From assembly GCF_030433685.1 (NCBI RefSeq), contig NZ_JAROCF010000001.1, positions 372,001-436,000 of the forward strand: a DNA stretch of 64,000 nucleotides. The letters run 5' to 3'. This document shows positions 53,146 through 62,129 of this stretch, one piece after another; the stretch's first letter is position 1, and every line of letters begins with the position of its first letter. The stretch comes from Leifsonia williamsii. Its GTDB lineage: Bacteria > Actinomycetota > Actinomycetes > Actinomycetales > Microbacteriaceae. The notes under the pieces were generated by a model that was not told where the DNA came from, did no database searches, and saw only the letters and a list, made by a program, of their open reading frames with translations. The translations under genes were made by a program, and so were the position numbers.

Positions 53146-53967
53146 ATGGCCGTGCTCACCGACACCTTCACCCTCTCCAACGGCGTCACGATCCCGAAGA
53201 TCGGGTTCGGCACCTGGCAGATCCCCGACGGGCCCGAGACGTACGACTCGGTGCGCACCGCGCTCGACGCCGGGTACCGGCACATCGACACCGCCCGTGC
53301 GTACGGCAACGAGGAGAGCGTCGGGCGCGCGGTCCGCGACAGCGGTGTGCCGCGCGACGAGATCTTCATCACGACCAAGTGCCCGGCCGAGGTGAAGGAC
53401 GCGGAGGGAGCGCGCCACGCGTTCGAGCGCTCCACCGCGCTGCTCGACCTCGGGCCGGTCGACCTCTACCTCATCCACGCGCCCTGGCCGTGGAGCAAGC
53501 AGGGGAGCGACCACCGCGCCGGCAACATCGAGGTCTGGAAGGTGTTCGAGGAGCTGTACGAGGCCGGCCGGGCGCGCGCGATCGGGGTCAGCAACTTCGA
53601 GCCGGACGACCTGGAGTCGCTCACCGCGGCCACCGACGTCATGCCGCACGCCAACCAGATCCGCTGGTTCGTCGGCAACACCCAGCCGGAGACGACGGCC
53701 TGGTGCCGGGAGCACGACGTGCTGGTCGAGGGCTACTCGCCGCTCGCCACCGGCCGGCTGCTCGACAACGGCGACATCGCGGCCATCGCCGAAAAGTACG
53801 GCAAGTCCGTCGCGCAGGTGAGCATCCGCTACCTGCTGCAGAAGGACATCCTCCCGCTCCCGAAGTCGACCACGCCGAGCCGGATCGTCGAGAACGCCGA
53901 CGTCGACTTCGAGCTGTCGCCGGAGGACGTGGCGGCGCTCGACGCGCTCGACGCGGGCGACCGCTAG
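53146..53967 (+). CDS. Aldo/keto reductase
   Basis: 273 residues from ATG 53146, which follows AAGGAG; an in-frame ATG 42 bases earlier lacks it. The catalytic tetrad is visible: Asp and Tyr in DTARAYGNE, Lys in TTKCP and His in LIHAPWPW. The NADPH-binding C-terminus has PLPKSTTPSRIVENADVDFEL. Length matches short AKR5-type enzymes (2,5-diketo-gluconate reductase-like). The carbonyl substrate cannot be told from sequence. Confidence 0.93.
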   Translation: MAVLTDTFTLSNGVTIPKIGFGTWQIPDGPETYDSVRTALDAGYRHIDTARAYGNEESVGRAVRDSGVPRDEIFITTKCPAEVKDAEGARHAFERSTALLDLGPVDLYLIHAPWPWSKQGSDHRAGNIEVWKVFEELYEAGRARAIGVSNFEPDDLESLTAATDVMPHANQIRWFVGNTQPETTAWCREHDVLVEGYSPLATGRLLDNGDIAAIAEKYGKSVAQVSIRYLLQKDILPLPKSTTPSRIVENADVDFELSPEDVAALDALDAGDR

Positions 53968-53992
53968 GGGGTCGGGTGCGGCGGCCGCCGCG

Positions 53993-54322
53993 TCAGCTGA
54001 TCCGGAGGCTGGCGATGCGGTCGCCGCGCAGGCCGAAGACCAACGGGCCGGTGCCGTTGTAGCCGTCACCGGAGACCGTCATGGTGACGACGACAGTGTC
54101 GGCGTCGGGCCCCGGCTCGATGCCGACCACGTCGAAGTGCGAGTTGACGCCGATGTTGTCGGTGCGGTCCCAGTCGCGTACGCCGTCGTGGCCGTGGAAC
54201 TCGCGGCCCCAGTCGTTCAGGTAGGCGTCGTCGGTGAACACGTCGACGAAGGCCTCGGAATCGCCGCGGTTCGTGGCGTCGACGAAGCGCTGGACGGGCG
54301 GAGGGAGCTGGATGTCGGGCAT
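53993..54322 (-). CDS. NTF2-like/SnoaL-like protein
   Basis: 109 residues with the cone-shaped NTF2-like pattern: VQRFVDATNRGDSEAFVDVF, then DDAYLNDWGREFHGHDGVRDW. It ends in a beta strand pair. Members are enzymes or binding proteins with varied substrates. Single-copy, convergent with the aldo/keto reductase. Function not deducible. Confidence 0.82.
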   Translation of the reverse strand: MPDIQLPPPVQRFVDATNRGDSEAFVDVFTDDAYLNDWGREFHGHDGVRDWDRTDNIGVNSHFDVVGIEPGPDADTVVVTMTVSGDGYNGTGPLVFGLRGDRIASLRIS

Positions 54323-54391
54323 GCGTTCAGTCTGCCGCTCGGTGAGGGGCGGTGGGAGGGAGTGCTGATCCCCGGGTGGGTCGGTCCCCCG

Positions 54392-55537
54392 CTACGCCGG
54401 CGCCTCGGTGCCGGCGTCGGGTGAGGCCACGGTCAGCCGGAAGCGCGGCGGCGCCTTCTCGTCGTGCAGGGCGAGGCGCGCGAGCACGTCGCCCACCGCC
54501 GGCCCGAACTTGAAGCCGTGTCCCGAGAAGCCGGTCGCGACGACGACGGGGCCGACGCGGTCGAGCACGAAGTCCTCCTGCTCGGTGTTGTCGTAGAGGC
54601 AGCTGATCCCCTCGGGGCTGGTGGAGTCGACCCCCGGCACCCAGCGAGCCACGTACTCCTGGAGACGGTGGAGGCGGGCGACGTCGATCGCGCGGTCGCG
54701 GTCGTTGGGGTCCACGACCGGGCCGACGCCGTGGAAGCCGACCTTGACGCCCTCGCCGGGGGTGAGGAGGCCGTACGCGCTCGGCAGGGAGTCGTCGGTG
54801 GGATGGTGCACGAAGCTCGGCCAGGCCGCCTCTCCGTCGGGCTCGCCCGGCACCAGCGGGAAATGCGCCGGCTGCTCCTCGGTGACGGCGACGGTCGGCA
54901 GGGCGGCGCCGTGAGCGGCGAGCCAGGGACCGATCAGCGCGGGGGTCCACGAGCCGGCCGCGACGACGAGGCGGTCCGCCGTGTGCTCACCGTCGGCGGT
55001 GGTCACGGTCACGGCGTCGTCGGTCGGTGCGATCGACGTGACGCGTGTCTCGAACCGGAGCTCCGCTCCCGCCGCCTGGGCCTGGTCGAGCAGCGCGTCG
55101 ACGGCGTGATCGGCGCGCAGCCGCCCGCCGCCCGGGCTGAACAGCACGTGGTCCTCGAAGCGCAGGCCGGGCCAGCGGCTCGTCGCCTCGGCGGCGGTGA
55201 GCCATTCGTACGCGAGGCCGGCGGCCTCCTGCGCCTCGGCGATCGCGCGCAGCACGCCGAGGTCGCCGTGGTCGACCGCACCGGTCGCATCGAGCAGTCG
55301 CCGGCCGCTGCGCCGCTCGAGCTCGCGCCACCCGGCCAGGGCGGCGACGGACAGCTCGACGTAGTCGGCCTCGGCGTACCCGTGCCGGAAGATGCGCGTC
55401 GCGCCGTGCGACGAGCCGCGATCGTGCCCGCGCTCGAACGCCTCCAGCAGCAGCACCTCGGCGCCCTGGCGCGCGAGCGACCACGCGGCGGCGGCCCCGA
55501 CGACGCCGGCGCCGATGACGATGGCGGTGGTGGGCAT
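54392..55537 (-). CDS. FAD-dependent N-methyl amino acid oxidase (sarcosine oxidase/SolA-like)
   Basis: 381 residues from ATG 55537; the in-frame extension to 55711 lacks conservation. The dinucleotide motif IVIGAGVVGAAAAWSLARQG opens the protein, followed by HGATRIFRHGYAEADYVEL and the DAO-type VAAGSWTP. The C-terminus CLYDNTEQEDFVLD and TGFSGHGFKFGPAVGD is the signature of monomeric sarcosine oxidase and N-methyltryptophan oxidase, whose FAD is covalently bound to the Cys in the first block; that Cys is present. Reaction: oxidative demethylation producing formaldehyde and hydrogen peroxide. Confidence 0.88.
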   Translation of the reverse strand: MPTTAIVIGAGVVGAAAAWSLARQGAEVLLLEAFERGHDRGSSHGATRIFRHGYAEADYVELSVAALAGWRELERRSGRRLLDATGAVDHGDLGVLRAIAEAQEAAGLAYEWLTAAEATSRWPGLRFEDHVLFSPGGGRLRADHAVDALLDQAQAAGAELRFETRVTSIAPTDDAVTVTTADGEHTADRLVVAAGSWTPALIGPWLAAHGAALPTVAVTEEQPAHFPLVPGEPDGEAAWPSFVHHPTDDSLPSAYGLLTPGEGVKVGFHGVGPVVDPNDRDRAIDVARLHRLQEYVARWVPGVDSTSPEGISCLYDNTEQEDFVLDRVGPVVVATGFSGHGFKFGPAVGDVLARLALHDEKAPPRFRLTVASPDAGTEAPA

Positions 55538-55653
55538 GCTCGACACCTTAGCCGCACGGGCGGCGACCCAGCCGCCCTGACCCTCGCAAGCGGGCTGCCG
55601 GGGCATTCGGGCATCCCGGCAGACTGGAGGCCACCCGAACCTGTGAGGAATCA

Positions 55654-56283
55654 ATGCGCGCCCGAATTCTGCTGACCGCCCTGCTGACGGCCGGCGTGCT
55701 GGCCGCGGCACCGCTCGCCGCCCCGCCGCCCGCCACGGCTGCCGCTACCGAAGTGGTGATCACGACCTCCGTCGACGCGGGAAAAGGCAAGGTCACCGTC
55801 CCCAAGGTGGTCGGCCTCGACGGCAAGCGCGCCAGCAAGAAGCTGAAGGCGGCCGGGCTCAAATGGAAGTGGTCGAAGGTCGTCATCGTCAAGGGCAACT
55901 GGACCGTGACGAAGTCCTCGCCGAAGGCGGGCAGCGCGGTCAAGGCCGGGACGACGGTGAAGCTGACGGTCAAGAAGAAGACGGGCAAGGGCGGATCGAC
56001 GTCGACACCGGTTCCGACGGTGACGGAGACGCCCGCTGCCATCGACGTTCCGTCGACGCCCGCACCGCCCGCGCCCGCTGATCCTGCGCCACAAGCTCCC
56101 GCACCCGTCGCACCAGCGCCTGCTCCCGCTCCCCCAGCGCCCGCCCCCGCTCCTCCGGCTCCGGATGTGAGCTACGCGAACTGCACGGAGGTGAGGGCGG
56201 CGGGCAAGGCGCCCCTCTATGCCGGACAGCCAGGCTACGCACCCAAGCTCGACCGGGACGGCGACGGCGTGGCGTGCGAGTGA
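55654..56283 (+). CDS. Secreted PASTA-like/Excalibur protein
   Basis: 209 residues. Signal peptide (LLTALLTAGVLAAAPLA), a PASTA-like domain (VPKVVGLDGKRASKKLKAAG, then SSPKAGSAVKAGTTVKLTVKK), a long Pro/Ala linker (APAPAPPAPAP), and a C-terminal Excalibur calcium-binding domain: YANCTEVRAAGKAPLYAGQP and DRDGDGVACE. The combination suggests a secreted wall-associated protein. Enzymatic function is absent. Confidence 0.88.
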   Translation: MRARILLTALLTAGVLAAAPLAAPPPATAAATEVVITTSVDAGKGKVTVPKVVGLDGKRASKKLKAAGLKWKWSKVVIVKGNWTVTKSSPKAGSAVKAGTTVKLTVKKKTGKGGSTSTPVPTVTETPAAIDVPSTPAPPAPADPAPQAPAPVAPAPAPAPPAPAPAPPAPDVSYANCTEVRAAGKAPLYAGQPGYAPKLDRDGDGVACE

Positions 56284-56293
56284 CCGCAGAGGA

Positions 56294-56746
56294 CTACGGC
56301 GCAGGCGGCCGCTGGAAGTAGGTGGGCGCGACACCCGCCGTAACGCCCACCGCGACGGCGACGGCGATGCCCATCAGCACCGTCGCGCCGCTCACGAATG
56401 CGATCGCCACGATCGCGCCGAGGGCGCCGATGACGAACGGTGCGATCTGCTGCGTGCGGCGGGCGAGCGTGCGCGGCGCCGCTCGCCAGGCGGCGTCGGC
56501 GTCGGCTCCGCGGAGGCCCGCGAACCGGCTGAGGGCGGACATCGCGACGACGGCCACCAGCAAAGCCCAGGACCAGCGGAGGCCGAACGGGTCCTGCAGG
56601 CCGAGGGCGACACCGAGTGCGAAGGCCGCGATCACGGCGACCGGCACGGCAAGGCCGACCCAGCCCCACGGCCCGAACAGCGGCGCAGCCGGCGGCCGGG
56701 GGCCCCGCCCGAGGGTCGCCCCCGCGACCTCGCGATTCTGCAGCAT
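56294..56746 (-). CDS. Small membrane protein, unknown
   Basis: 150 residues with four hydrophobic segments: VGLAVPVAVIAAFALGVALGL, SWALLVAVVAMSAL, and the pair FVIGALGAIVAIAF and VLMGIAVAVAVGV. The hydrophilic loop between pairs is rich in Ala/Arg. No family recognised. It lies 10 bases after VanZ on the same strand and is probably co-transcribed. Confidence 0.65.
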   Translation of the reverse strand: MLQNREVAGATLGRGPRPPAAPLFGPWGWVGLAVPVAVIAAFALGVALGLQDPFGLRWSWALLVAVVAMSALSRFAGLRGADADAAWRAAPRTLARRTQQIAPFVIGALGAIVAIAFVSGATVLMGIAVAVAVGVTAGVAPTYFQRPPAP

Positions 56747-56755
56747 GCCGCGACC

Positions 56756-57349
56756 CTATCGGGTGGGCGCCGACCCCGTCACTCCTTCCCGCAGCGGGTG
56801 CGGGCCTCCTGGCGCCCCGTAGTGGAACGGCGAGATCACGGCGAGCGCCGCCGCGAGCAGGGCGGCGACGGTGGCCATGGCGCACCAGTGGACGACCACC
56901 GCGCCGGTCCGCTCGCGCAGCGCGCGCCGGAGCGCCGCCAACAGCAGGAGTCCGGCGAGCGCTCCGGCCGTGTTGAGAATCACATCGGTGATGTCCGAGC
57001 TGCCGACGGCCAGGACGTACTGGGTCGCCTCCAGCGCGAGGCTCGTGAGCACGGCCGCCCCCGCGACGCGGAGCCAGGACCACCGCGGCGCGACCAGTCC
57101 GGCGTACACGCCGAAGGGCACGAACAGGGCGACGTTCGCGAGCATCTCGAACCCCGTGCTGACGCCGTAGCCGTCGCCCGCCACGAAGGGGACGAGCTTC
57201 ACGGCCCGCTGCTCGCCCGTGCCGAGGTACGGCACGCCCAGCTTCCACAGCACCGCCCAGACGAGCAGCGCGAGGTAGACCGCGAACAGCGCGACGGGGA
57301 GGCTGCGCGGGCTCTCGCGGACGACGGGCAGGGACCGGGTGACGCTCAT
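56756..57349 (-). CDS. VanZ family membrane protein
   Basis: 197 residues with about five membrane helices and VanZ-type motifs: FEMLANVALFVPFGVYAGLV and ALEATQYVLAVGSSDITDVILNTAGALAG, in which the D-x2-D-x3-N pattern is conserved. VanZ proteins give low-level teicoplanin resistance in some contexts; most chromosomal members have no known role. Confidence 0.88.
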   Translation of the reverse strand: MSVTRSLPVVRESPRSLPVALFAVYLALLVWAVLWKLGVPYLGTGEQRAVKLVPFVAGDGYGVSTGFEMLANVALFVPFGVYAGLVAPRWSWLRVAGAAVLTSLALEATQYVLAVGSSDITDVILNTAGALAGLLLLAALRRALRERTGAVVVHWCAMATVAALLAAALAVISPFHYGAPGGPHPLREGVTGSAPTR

Positions 57350-57427
57350 GCTCCGACGATAGGAAACGGTCCGCCGCGGCGGATCGGTCTCGCGGCCCCT
57401 TCGCGTCCTCCTGGAGGATGACCGCGC

Positions 57428-58180
57428 TCAGCGGTCGAGCAGCCGCGTCTCCCCGTGGGCCTTCAGGAACTTCTTCGCGTAGCCGGGGACTGTGCCGCCC
57501 AGCACCTCCCAGCGGGCGGTGTTGATCCACTCCTCGGTTCCGGTCGCGGCGGCGGCCTGCATGGCGAGGTCGCCGATGCGGACGACGTCGGGCGGGCTGC
57601 CCTCGATGACGACCGTCACCCACTGGTCCGCGTCGGGGAGGATGCGCGTCTTCACCAGCCAGACCCGGGCGCGGAGGCGCTCCTCCTGCAGCCGCTTCAG
57701 GAACTCCGCCCGCCACGGCACCAGCTCGCCGTCGGCCAGCACCTCCAGCTCGGCCGGCTGCTGCAGCTGCGTCGGGAAGGCCTGCGCCCAGTCGAGCAGC
57801 GCGGCGCGGTCCTGCGGCCAGATCGTGATGGGGTCCTCCCAGAACGGGTCGATGCCGATGGGGAGGGCGGGGTTGCTGTGCCGCAGGAGGTCCGGCATGC
57901 CGATCGCGAGCGTCGTCCCGGCCGGGTCGCTCCAGACGACCGGGATGAAGTCGGTGTTCGTCACGGCGATCAGGTACGTGGTGCCGTCGGGCGCGACCAT
58001 GCCCGCGAAGGAGGTGGGATCGGCGGGGTCCACCTGCACGAGCACGCGCGACGTGGCCAGGTGGTAGCGGGAGCGGCGCATGCGCTCACGCTCCTCGGCG
58101 GAGCGGGCCAGGCGGCCCTCCGCGGAGAACGGGTCGAGGGCGGGCTCCAGGATGACCTCCGTTATCGGGACGCCGCCCAA
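57428..58180 (-). CDS. Hypothetical protein (SseB-like?)
   Basis: 250 residues, cytosolic, no membrane segments. Segments such as VQVDPADPTSFAGMVAPDGT, AVTNTDFIPVVW and RVWLVKTRILPDADQWVTVV alternate strands and loops, faintly like the SseB N- and C-terminal domains of Actinobacteria. I do not regard that as certain. The stop lies 78 bases from the VanZ gene and the start 1 base from the CGNR gene's stop, so it is probably co-transcribed with the latter. Confidence 0.6.
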   Translation of the reverse strand: MGGVPITEVILEPALDPFSAEGRLARSAEERERMRRSRYHLATSRVLVQVDPADPTSFAGMVAPDGTTYLIAVTNTDFIPVVWSDPAGTTLAIGMPDLLRHSNPALPIGIDPFWEDPITIWPQDRAALLDWAQAFPTQLQQPAELEVLADGELVPWRAEFLKRLQEERLRARVWLVKTRILPDADQWVTVVIEGSPPDVVRIGDLAMQAAAATGTEEWINTARWEVLGGTVPGYAKKFLKAHGETRLLDR

Positions 58181-58181
58181 C

Positions 58182-58697
58182 CTACGCCGCGCCGCCCGAC
58201 CGGCGGGCGTGCGCCTTCTGCATCTTCACGGCGTTGCCGCAGCCGGCCATCGTGCACCAGCGGCCGGACCGGTTCTTGGAGTAGTCGTAGTACGCCCAGC
58301 GGCAGGAGTCGCGGTCGCAGACCTTGAGCCGCGGCCAGGTGCCCTCCTCGGTGGAGGCGCGCACGGCCTCCACCACGCGGGCCAGCGCCCGGCGCACCGG
58401 ACGCCCGCTCGCGGGGAGCAGCCCGAACCCGTCCGCCGCGGCGAACGACACGCGCACCGGGAGCTCGGCGAGCGCGTCGTCGAGGCGCGCGATCGCCGCG
58501 GTGTCGGCGTCGTGGCCGGCGTGGGTGGCCAGCACGCTGCGCAGGCCCTCGCGGATGGTCAGGGCGAGGGCGAGGTCGTCGGAGGTGGGGGCGTCGTCGC
58601 CGGCGCCGTCGAGCAGGTCCCGGGCGCGCAGCCAGGCGCCGAGGTCGCCGGGGGTGACCCATCCCTCCTCGTCCACCTGGTACTCCACTGTGTTCAC
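58182..58697 (-). CDS. CGNR zinc finger (ABATE domain) regulator
   Basis: 171 residues. An N-terminal ABATE-like helical domain (DLGAWLRARDLLDG, LALALTIREGLRSVLATHAG) is followed by the CGNR zinc finger: KVCDRDSCRWAYYDYSKNRS, then RWCTMAGCGNAVKMQKAHAR. The four Cys and the CGN signature are intact. Such proteins are stress- or sugar-responsive transcription regulators in Actinobacteria. It heads the minus-strand group with the hypothetical gene just downstream. Confidence 0.9.
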   Translation of the reverse strand: MNTVEYQVDEEGWVTPGDLGAWLRARDLLDGAGDDAPTSDDLALALTIREGLRSVLATHAGHDADTAAIARLDDALAELPVRVSFAAADGFGLLPASGRPVRRALARVVEAVRASTEEGTWPRLKVCDRDSCRWAYYDYSKNRSGRWCTMAGCGNAVKMQKAHARRSGGAA

Positions 58698-58914
58698 GAA
58701 GTCGTGGGGAGCGGCTCGTGGGAGTGTCGCCGTGGGCGTTCTGGGGGCTGCATCGGTAGCGCGTTGCTCCCTCCGCGTGCCCTGTTTTGGTGGGGAGAGG
58801 TCCCCATAGAGCGGATTCCAGACGGCTGTTATCGTTTGTGTCGCCCGCCGTCGAGCCCCTCGTCCGGGGCGTCTGGCGGAGCATCTTCACCAGAGCGACC
58901 CCAGGGGGAACCAC

Positions 58915-60174
58915 TTGAGCGATCCGAACACGCCTGCGCGCGACCAGAACGACGCGCAGGACGCACAGCAGCCCGCGGCGGAGCAGCCCGCCGCACCCGA
59001 GCAGCCGGCAGCACCCGAGCAGCCCGCCGCACCCGAGCAGCCGGCCCAGCAGTACGACACCGCGCAGCAGCAGCCTTACCAGGGCCAGCAGCCGGGCCAG
59101 CCGTACCAGGGCCAGCAGCAGCCCGGCCAGCCGTACGGCGCCACCCCGGGCCAGCCCTACGGCGCCCAGCCCGGCCAGCCCAACCCGTACGCCCCCGCGC
59201 CGGGCGCGAAGCGTCGCGTCAAGCCCTGGGTGTGGTGGGTGATCGGCGGCGCGGCGGCGTTCGTCGTCCTGGTGGTCGTCGGCATCATCCTGCTGTTCAC
59301 GGTCATCCTCGGCGGCAACGGCGCCAAGTCGGTCGCGCAGGACTACCTGAACGACATCGCCAAGGGCAACGCGACCGCGGCCAACAAGCTCGCCCGCGTC
59401 GACACGGACGAGGACGCCAACCGGCTCCTCACCGACGACGTCCTGGGCGAAGCCGAGCACATCACCAAGCCGGTCGTCAGCCGCACGCTCACCAGCCGCA
59501 GCAGCGACCTCACGCAGGCCACCGTCACGTACAAGCTCAACGGCAAGTCGTACCGCGGCACCATCGAGCTCGACAAGGACGACAAGGGCTGGTACGTCAG
59601 CCGCGGCCTGAGCTACCAGCTGCCGTTCGTCTCCTCCTCCATCCCGGGGTACTCGGTGCCGGGCGCGTCGTCGTCGATCACCTCCCGCGACAACGACCTC
59701 GTCGCCTACCCGGGCGTCTACTCCATCACGGCGCCGAACAAGTACTACGAGATCAAGGGCGAGCCCACCCTGACGGTCGCCGCCGACTCCTACCAGCTGA
59801 AGAGCCTGGAGCTGACCCCGTCGCAGGCGTACCTGACCGAGGTGCAGAAGCAGGTCGACGACCACTACGCCGCGTGCGCCAAGCAGACGAACTTCTACGA
59901 CGTCGAGGACTGCGGCATCGAGCTCAGCTACCCGGCGAACCTGTCGACCTCCAAGTCGACGGTCGCGGTGAAGGTGGACGAGTCGCCGAAGGTGACCGTG
60001 GGCGGCAAGGACTCGCTGTACGAGTTCGAGATCGGCGCCGGCAAGTTCAGCGCGACCATGACGGGCACCGACTACAGCGGAAACCCCGGTACCGAGAGCC
60101 TGACCGGTGAGGCCGGGTACATCAGCGCCGACATCAAGATCGCCGACGACAAGGTCGAGGTCACGTTCAACTGA
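58915..60174 (+). CDS. Membrane-anchored protein with Gln/Pro-rich N-terminus (DUF4878-like)
   Basis: 419 residues starting with a TTG that follows AGGGGG at good spacing. Residues 1-95 are low-complexity repeats (AAPEQP three times, then QPGQPYQGQQ and QPYGA-type units). One membrane helix (WVWWVIGGAAAFVVLVVVGIILLF) follows. The exported part contains a first small domain (AKSVAQDYLNDIAKGNATAA, like DUF4878) and a C-terminal beta-rich domain with two Cys. Conserved topology suggests a surface or divisome-linked protein. Function unknown. A terminator follows. Confidence 0.8.
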   Translation: MSDPNTPARDQNDAQDAQQPAAEQPAAPEQPAAPEQPAAPEQPAQQYDTAQQQPYQGQQPGQPYQGQQQPGQPYGATPGQPYGAQPGQPNPYAPAPGAKRRVKPWVWWVIGGAAAFVVLVVVGIILLFTVILGGNGAKSVAQDYLNDIAKGNATAANKLARVDTDEDANRLLTDDVLGEAEHITKPVVSRTLTSRSSDLTQATVTYKLNGKSYRGTIELDKDDKGWYVSRGLSYQLPFVSSSIPGYSVPGASSSITSRDNDLVAYPGVYSITAPNKYYEIKGEPTLTVAADSYQLKSLELTPSQAYLTEVQKQVDDHYAACAKQTNFYDVEDCGIELSYPANLSTSKSTVAVKVDESPKVTVGGKDSLYEFEIGAGKFSATMTGTDYSGNPGTESLTGEAGYISADIKIADDKVEVTFN

Positions 60175-60207
60175 CCCTGACCCTCACCGCCGGAACCGGT
60201 TGTCACG

Positions 60208-60241
60208 ACACGCCGTCTCGCCCCCGGGCGAGGCGGCGTGT
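60208..60241. terminator. Terminator between convergent genes
   Basis: ACACGCCG-T-CTCGCCC and its complement form a stem of about 16 bp (one G-U pair) around a 2-base spacer, centred in the gap between the convergent genes, so it can serve both strands. Confidence 0.75.
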
Positions 60242-60245
60242 TGCG

Positions 60246-60614
60246 TCATCTCGATGGGAGCGGGGCGCCGGCGCGCAGGATCGACTGCAGCTTCTTGCCG
60301 CGCGCGAGCTCGTCGACGAGCTTGTCGAGCCAGCGGATGCGCTGCATGAGCGGGTCCTCGATCTGCTCGACGCGCACGCCGCAGACGACGCCGGTGATGA
60401 GGGAGGCGTTCGGATTCAGCCTCGGCGCCGCGGCGAAGAAGCCCTCGAAGTCGGTGCCCGCGTCGATGACGGCGTCGAGACCCGCCTGGTCGTAGCCGGT
60501 GAGCCAGCGGATGATCTCGTCCACCTCCTCCTTGCTGCGCCCCTTGCGCTCGGCCTTGGCCACGTACAGCGGGTAGACGCTCGCGAAGGGCATGTGGAAG
60601 ATGCGCTCGGACAT
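60246..60614 (-). CDS. DUF2200 domain protein
   Basis: 122 residues: [20 protein letters not shown], then [14 protein letters not shown] and [17 protein letters not shown]. This is the DUF2200 family pattern, a small helical cytosolic protein of unknown function. ATG 60614 is used; the longer frame runs through the membrane-protein gene and is not coding. The C-terminal [13 protein letters not shown] is basic. Confidence 0.88.
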   Translation of the reverse strand: MSERIFHMPFASVYPLYVAKAERKGRSKEEVDEIIRWLTGYDQAGLDAVIDAGTDFEGFFAAAPRLNPNASLITGVVCGVRVEQIEDPLMQRIRWLDKLVDELARGKKLQSILRAGAPLPSR

Positions 60615-60630
60615 GCCGACAGGGTAGCGC

Positions 60631-61569
60631 TCAGGCCTGCGCGGGCGGGAGGCCGTCGTCCGGCGCGGACGGCGTGGAGGCGTGCGGCGCGTCCCGCCAG
60701 ATCCGCGGCCCCCACAGCCGGAACGTCGCGTACTGCACGATCGCGACGACGCCCAGCAAGTAGCCGTCGCGGTCGAGCTCGTGCAGCCAGCCGGGAGGTC
60801 CCGGCACGATCCGCACGGCCTCCAGCAGCAGGATGACGATGGCGACGAGCCCCGCCCCCTTGCCGCCATGGAAGTGCAGCCCCATGAACGGGATCGCCGC
60901 GACGAGGCACACCAGCGCGAGCGCCGTGCCGAGCATCGCCGCGCCTCCGGACAGCGCGCGGGCGCGGGTGAGTGCAGCCCCCTCCGGCGCCGTGAGGCCG
61001 GCGTGCACGCGCGCCACGCCGACGACCACCAGGCCGAGGAACAGGCCGAGAACCACGAGGATCGTGAAGACGCCGAGCGGGGCCACGATCCACACGAGGC
61101 CGCCGAGGAACAGGACGTCGAAGACCGCTTCGAGCCAGGCGTCGCCGGCCTGGGGGATCAGGGTCACGGCGAGCACGATCACGATCAGGGCATGCGCCGC
61201 GATCAGCAGCAACCACTGCCACCAGCGCAGGAGCCAGGTGCCCTGCGTCTGCCTGCCGCGGCGCTTGCGCGGGCGGCGGCGCGGCCGCGGGCCCTTCCCC
61301 TGGTCGCCCTGCAGCGGCAGCACGAACAACGCCTGACCGGTGCCGACCAGTCCGCAGACGAGCAGCAGGAACCCGATGGAGTCGTCGGCCGGCGAGACGG
61401 CGGGGTCGACGGCGGCCAGCCACAGGGCGATCGCGATCCAGCCGAGCACGGTCACGACGCCGAAGCCCCACCAGCGCAGCCGGTCGTCGGCGAGCAGGCT
61501 CCGCAGCGGGCGGGTGGAGGCCGCGAGCAGCTGGGGGAGGCTGCGCGGGTCGGTGCGATCTGCCGTCAC
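60631..61569 (-). CDS. Polytopic membrane protein, unknown
   Basis: 312 residues from a GTG at 61569. About eight hydrophobic segments, a basic cytoplasmic loop ([13 protein letters not shown]) in the middle and Arg-rich ends. Upstream codons in frame cover the MarR promoter and are unlikely to be translated. No family recognised. Divergent from the MarR gene, so might share its operator. Confidence 0.65.
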   Translation of the reverse strand: MTADRTDPRSLPQLLAASTRPLRSLLADDRLRWWGFGVVTVLGWIAIALWLAAVDPAVSPADDSIGFLLLVCGLVGTGQALFVLPLQGDQGKGPRPRRRPRKRRGRQTQGTWLLRWWQWLLLIAAHALIVIVLAVTLIPQAGDAWLEAVFDVLFLGGLVWIVAPLGVFTILVVLGLFLGLVVVGVARVHAGLTAPEGAALTRARALSGGAAMLGTALALVCLVAAIPFMGLHFHGGKGAGLVAIVILLLEAVRIVPGPPGWLHELDRDGYLLGVVAIVQYATFRLWGPRIWRDAPHASTPSAPDDGLPPAQA

Positions 61570-61609
61570 GACAACACACGATATGCCGTCGTCGGATCGT
61601 CGCCGGGCA

Positions 61610-61644
61610 TTGACAGTTAGATTTCTAACTATTAGAGTTCTAAC
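61610..61644 (+). promoter_or_regulatory. MarR promoter with double operator, apparently leaderless
   Basis: TTGACA at 61610 and TAGAGT at 61633 are spaced by 17 bases, a good sigma-70-type promoter. Two inverted repeats overlap it: GTTAGATTTCTAAC at 61616-61629 and TTAGAGTTCTAA at 61632-61643. The expected transcription start is within a few bases of the ATG at 61646, with no ribosome-binding site, so the messenger should be leaderless and the regulator autorepressed. Confidence 0.75.
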
Positions 61645-61645
61645 C

Positions 61646-62071
61646 ATGACATCGAGGACCGAGCGCCTGACCGAGCTGATCCGCGCCGTCGCCTTCGCCG
61701 GGCGGGACGCCGCCGAGGCCTGGGTGCGCACCAGCGGACTGACCCGGCAGCAGGCATTCACCCTCGGCTACCTCGAGCAGAACCGCGATCGCGACGTGAT
61801 CGCCCGCGAGCTCGCGGAGATGTCAGGCACCACGCCGGCCAGCGTCACCAGCCTCCTGCAGGGGCTGGAGGAGCGAGGCTACATCACGCGCGCATCGTCA
61901 CCCGGCGACGCGCGCGTGAAGATCGTCCGCGTCACCGACGAGGGCGCGCGCGTCGTCTCCGGGTTCGACGACGCCATGTCCGCGGAGCAGCAGAAACTGT
62001 TCTCCGCACTCGACGCCACCGAGCAGGATCAGTTGATCGCCCTGCTCGAACGGGTCGTCGCCGCCGGCTGA
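61646..62071 (+). CDS. MarR family transcriptional regulator
   Basis: 141 residues. The winged helix is QQAFTLGYLEQNRDRDVIAREL, then MSGTTPASVTSLLQGLEERGYI and the wing RASSPGDARVKIVRVTDEG. Start ATG 61646 is fixed by the promoter; frames reaching back to 61340 are not real. It is followed after 58 bases by a MATE exporter on the same strand, its likely target, so it probably senses a toxic compound. Confidence 0.92.
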   Translation: MTSRTERLTELIRAVAFAGRDAAEAWVRTSGLTRQQAFTLGYLEQNRDRDVIARELAEMSGTTPASVTSLLQGLEERGYITRASSPGDARVKIVRVTDEGARVVSGFDDAMSAEQQKLFSALDATEQDQLIALLERVVAAG

Positions 62072-62129
62072 GCCCGGCCTCCCCCTCCATCGTCTTCTCA
62101 AAGCCGTTCACCGGAACGGAGGTGCCGTC

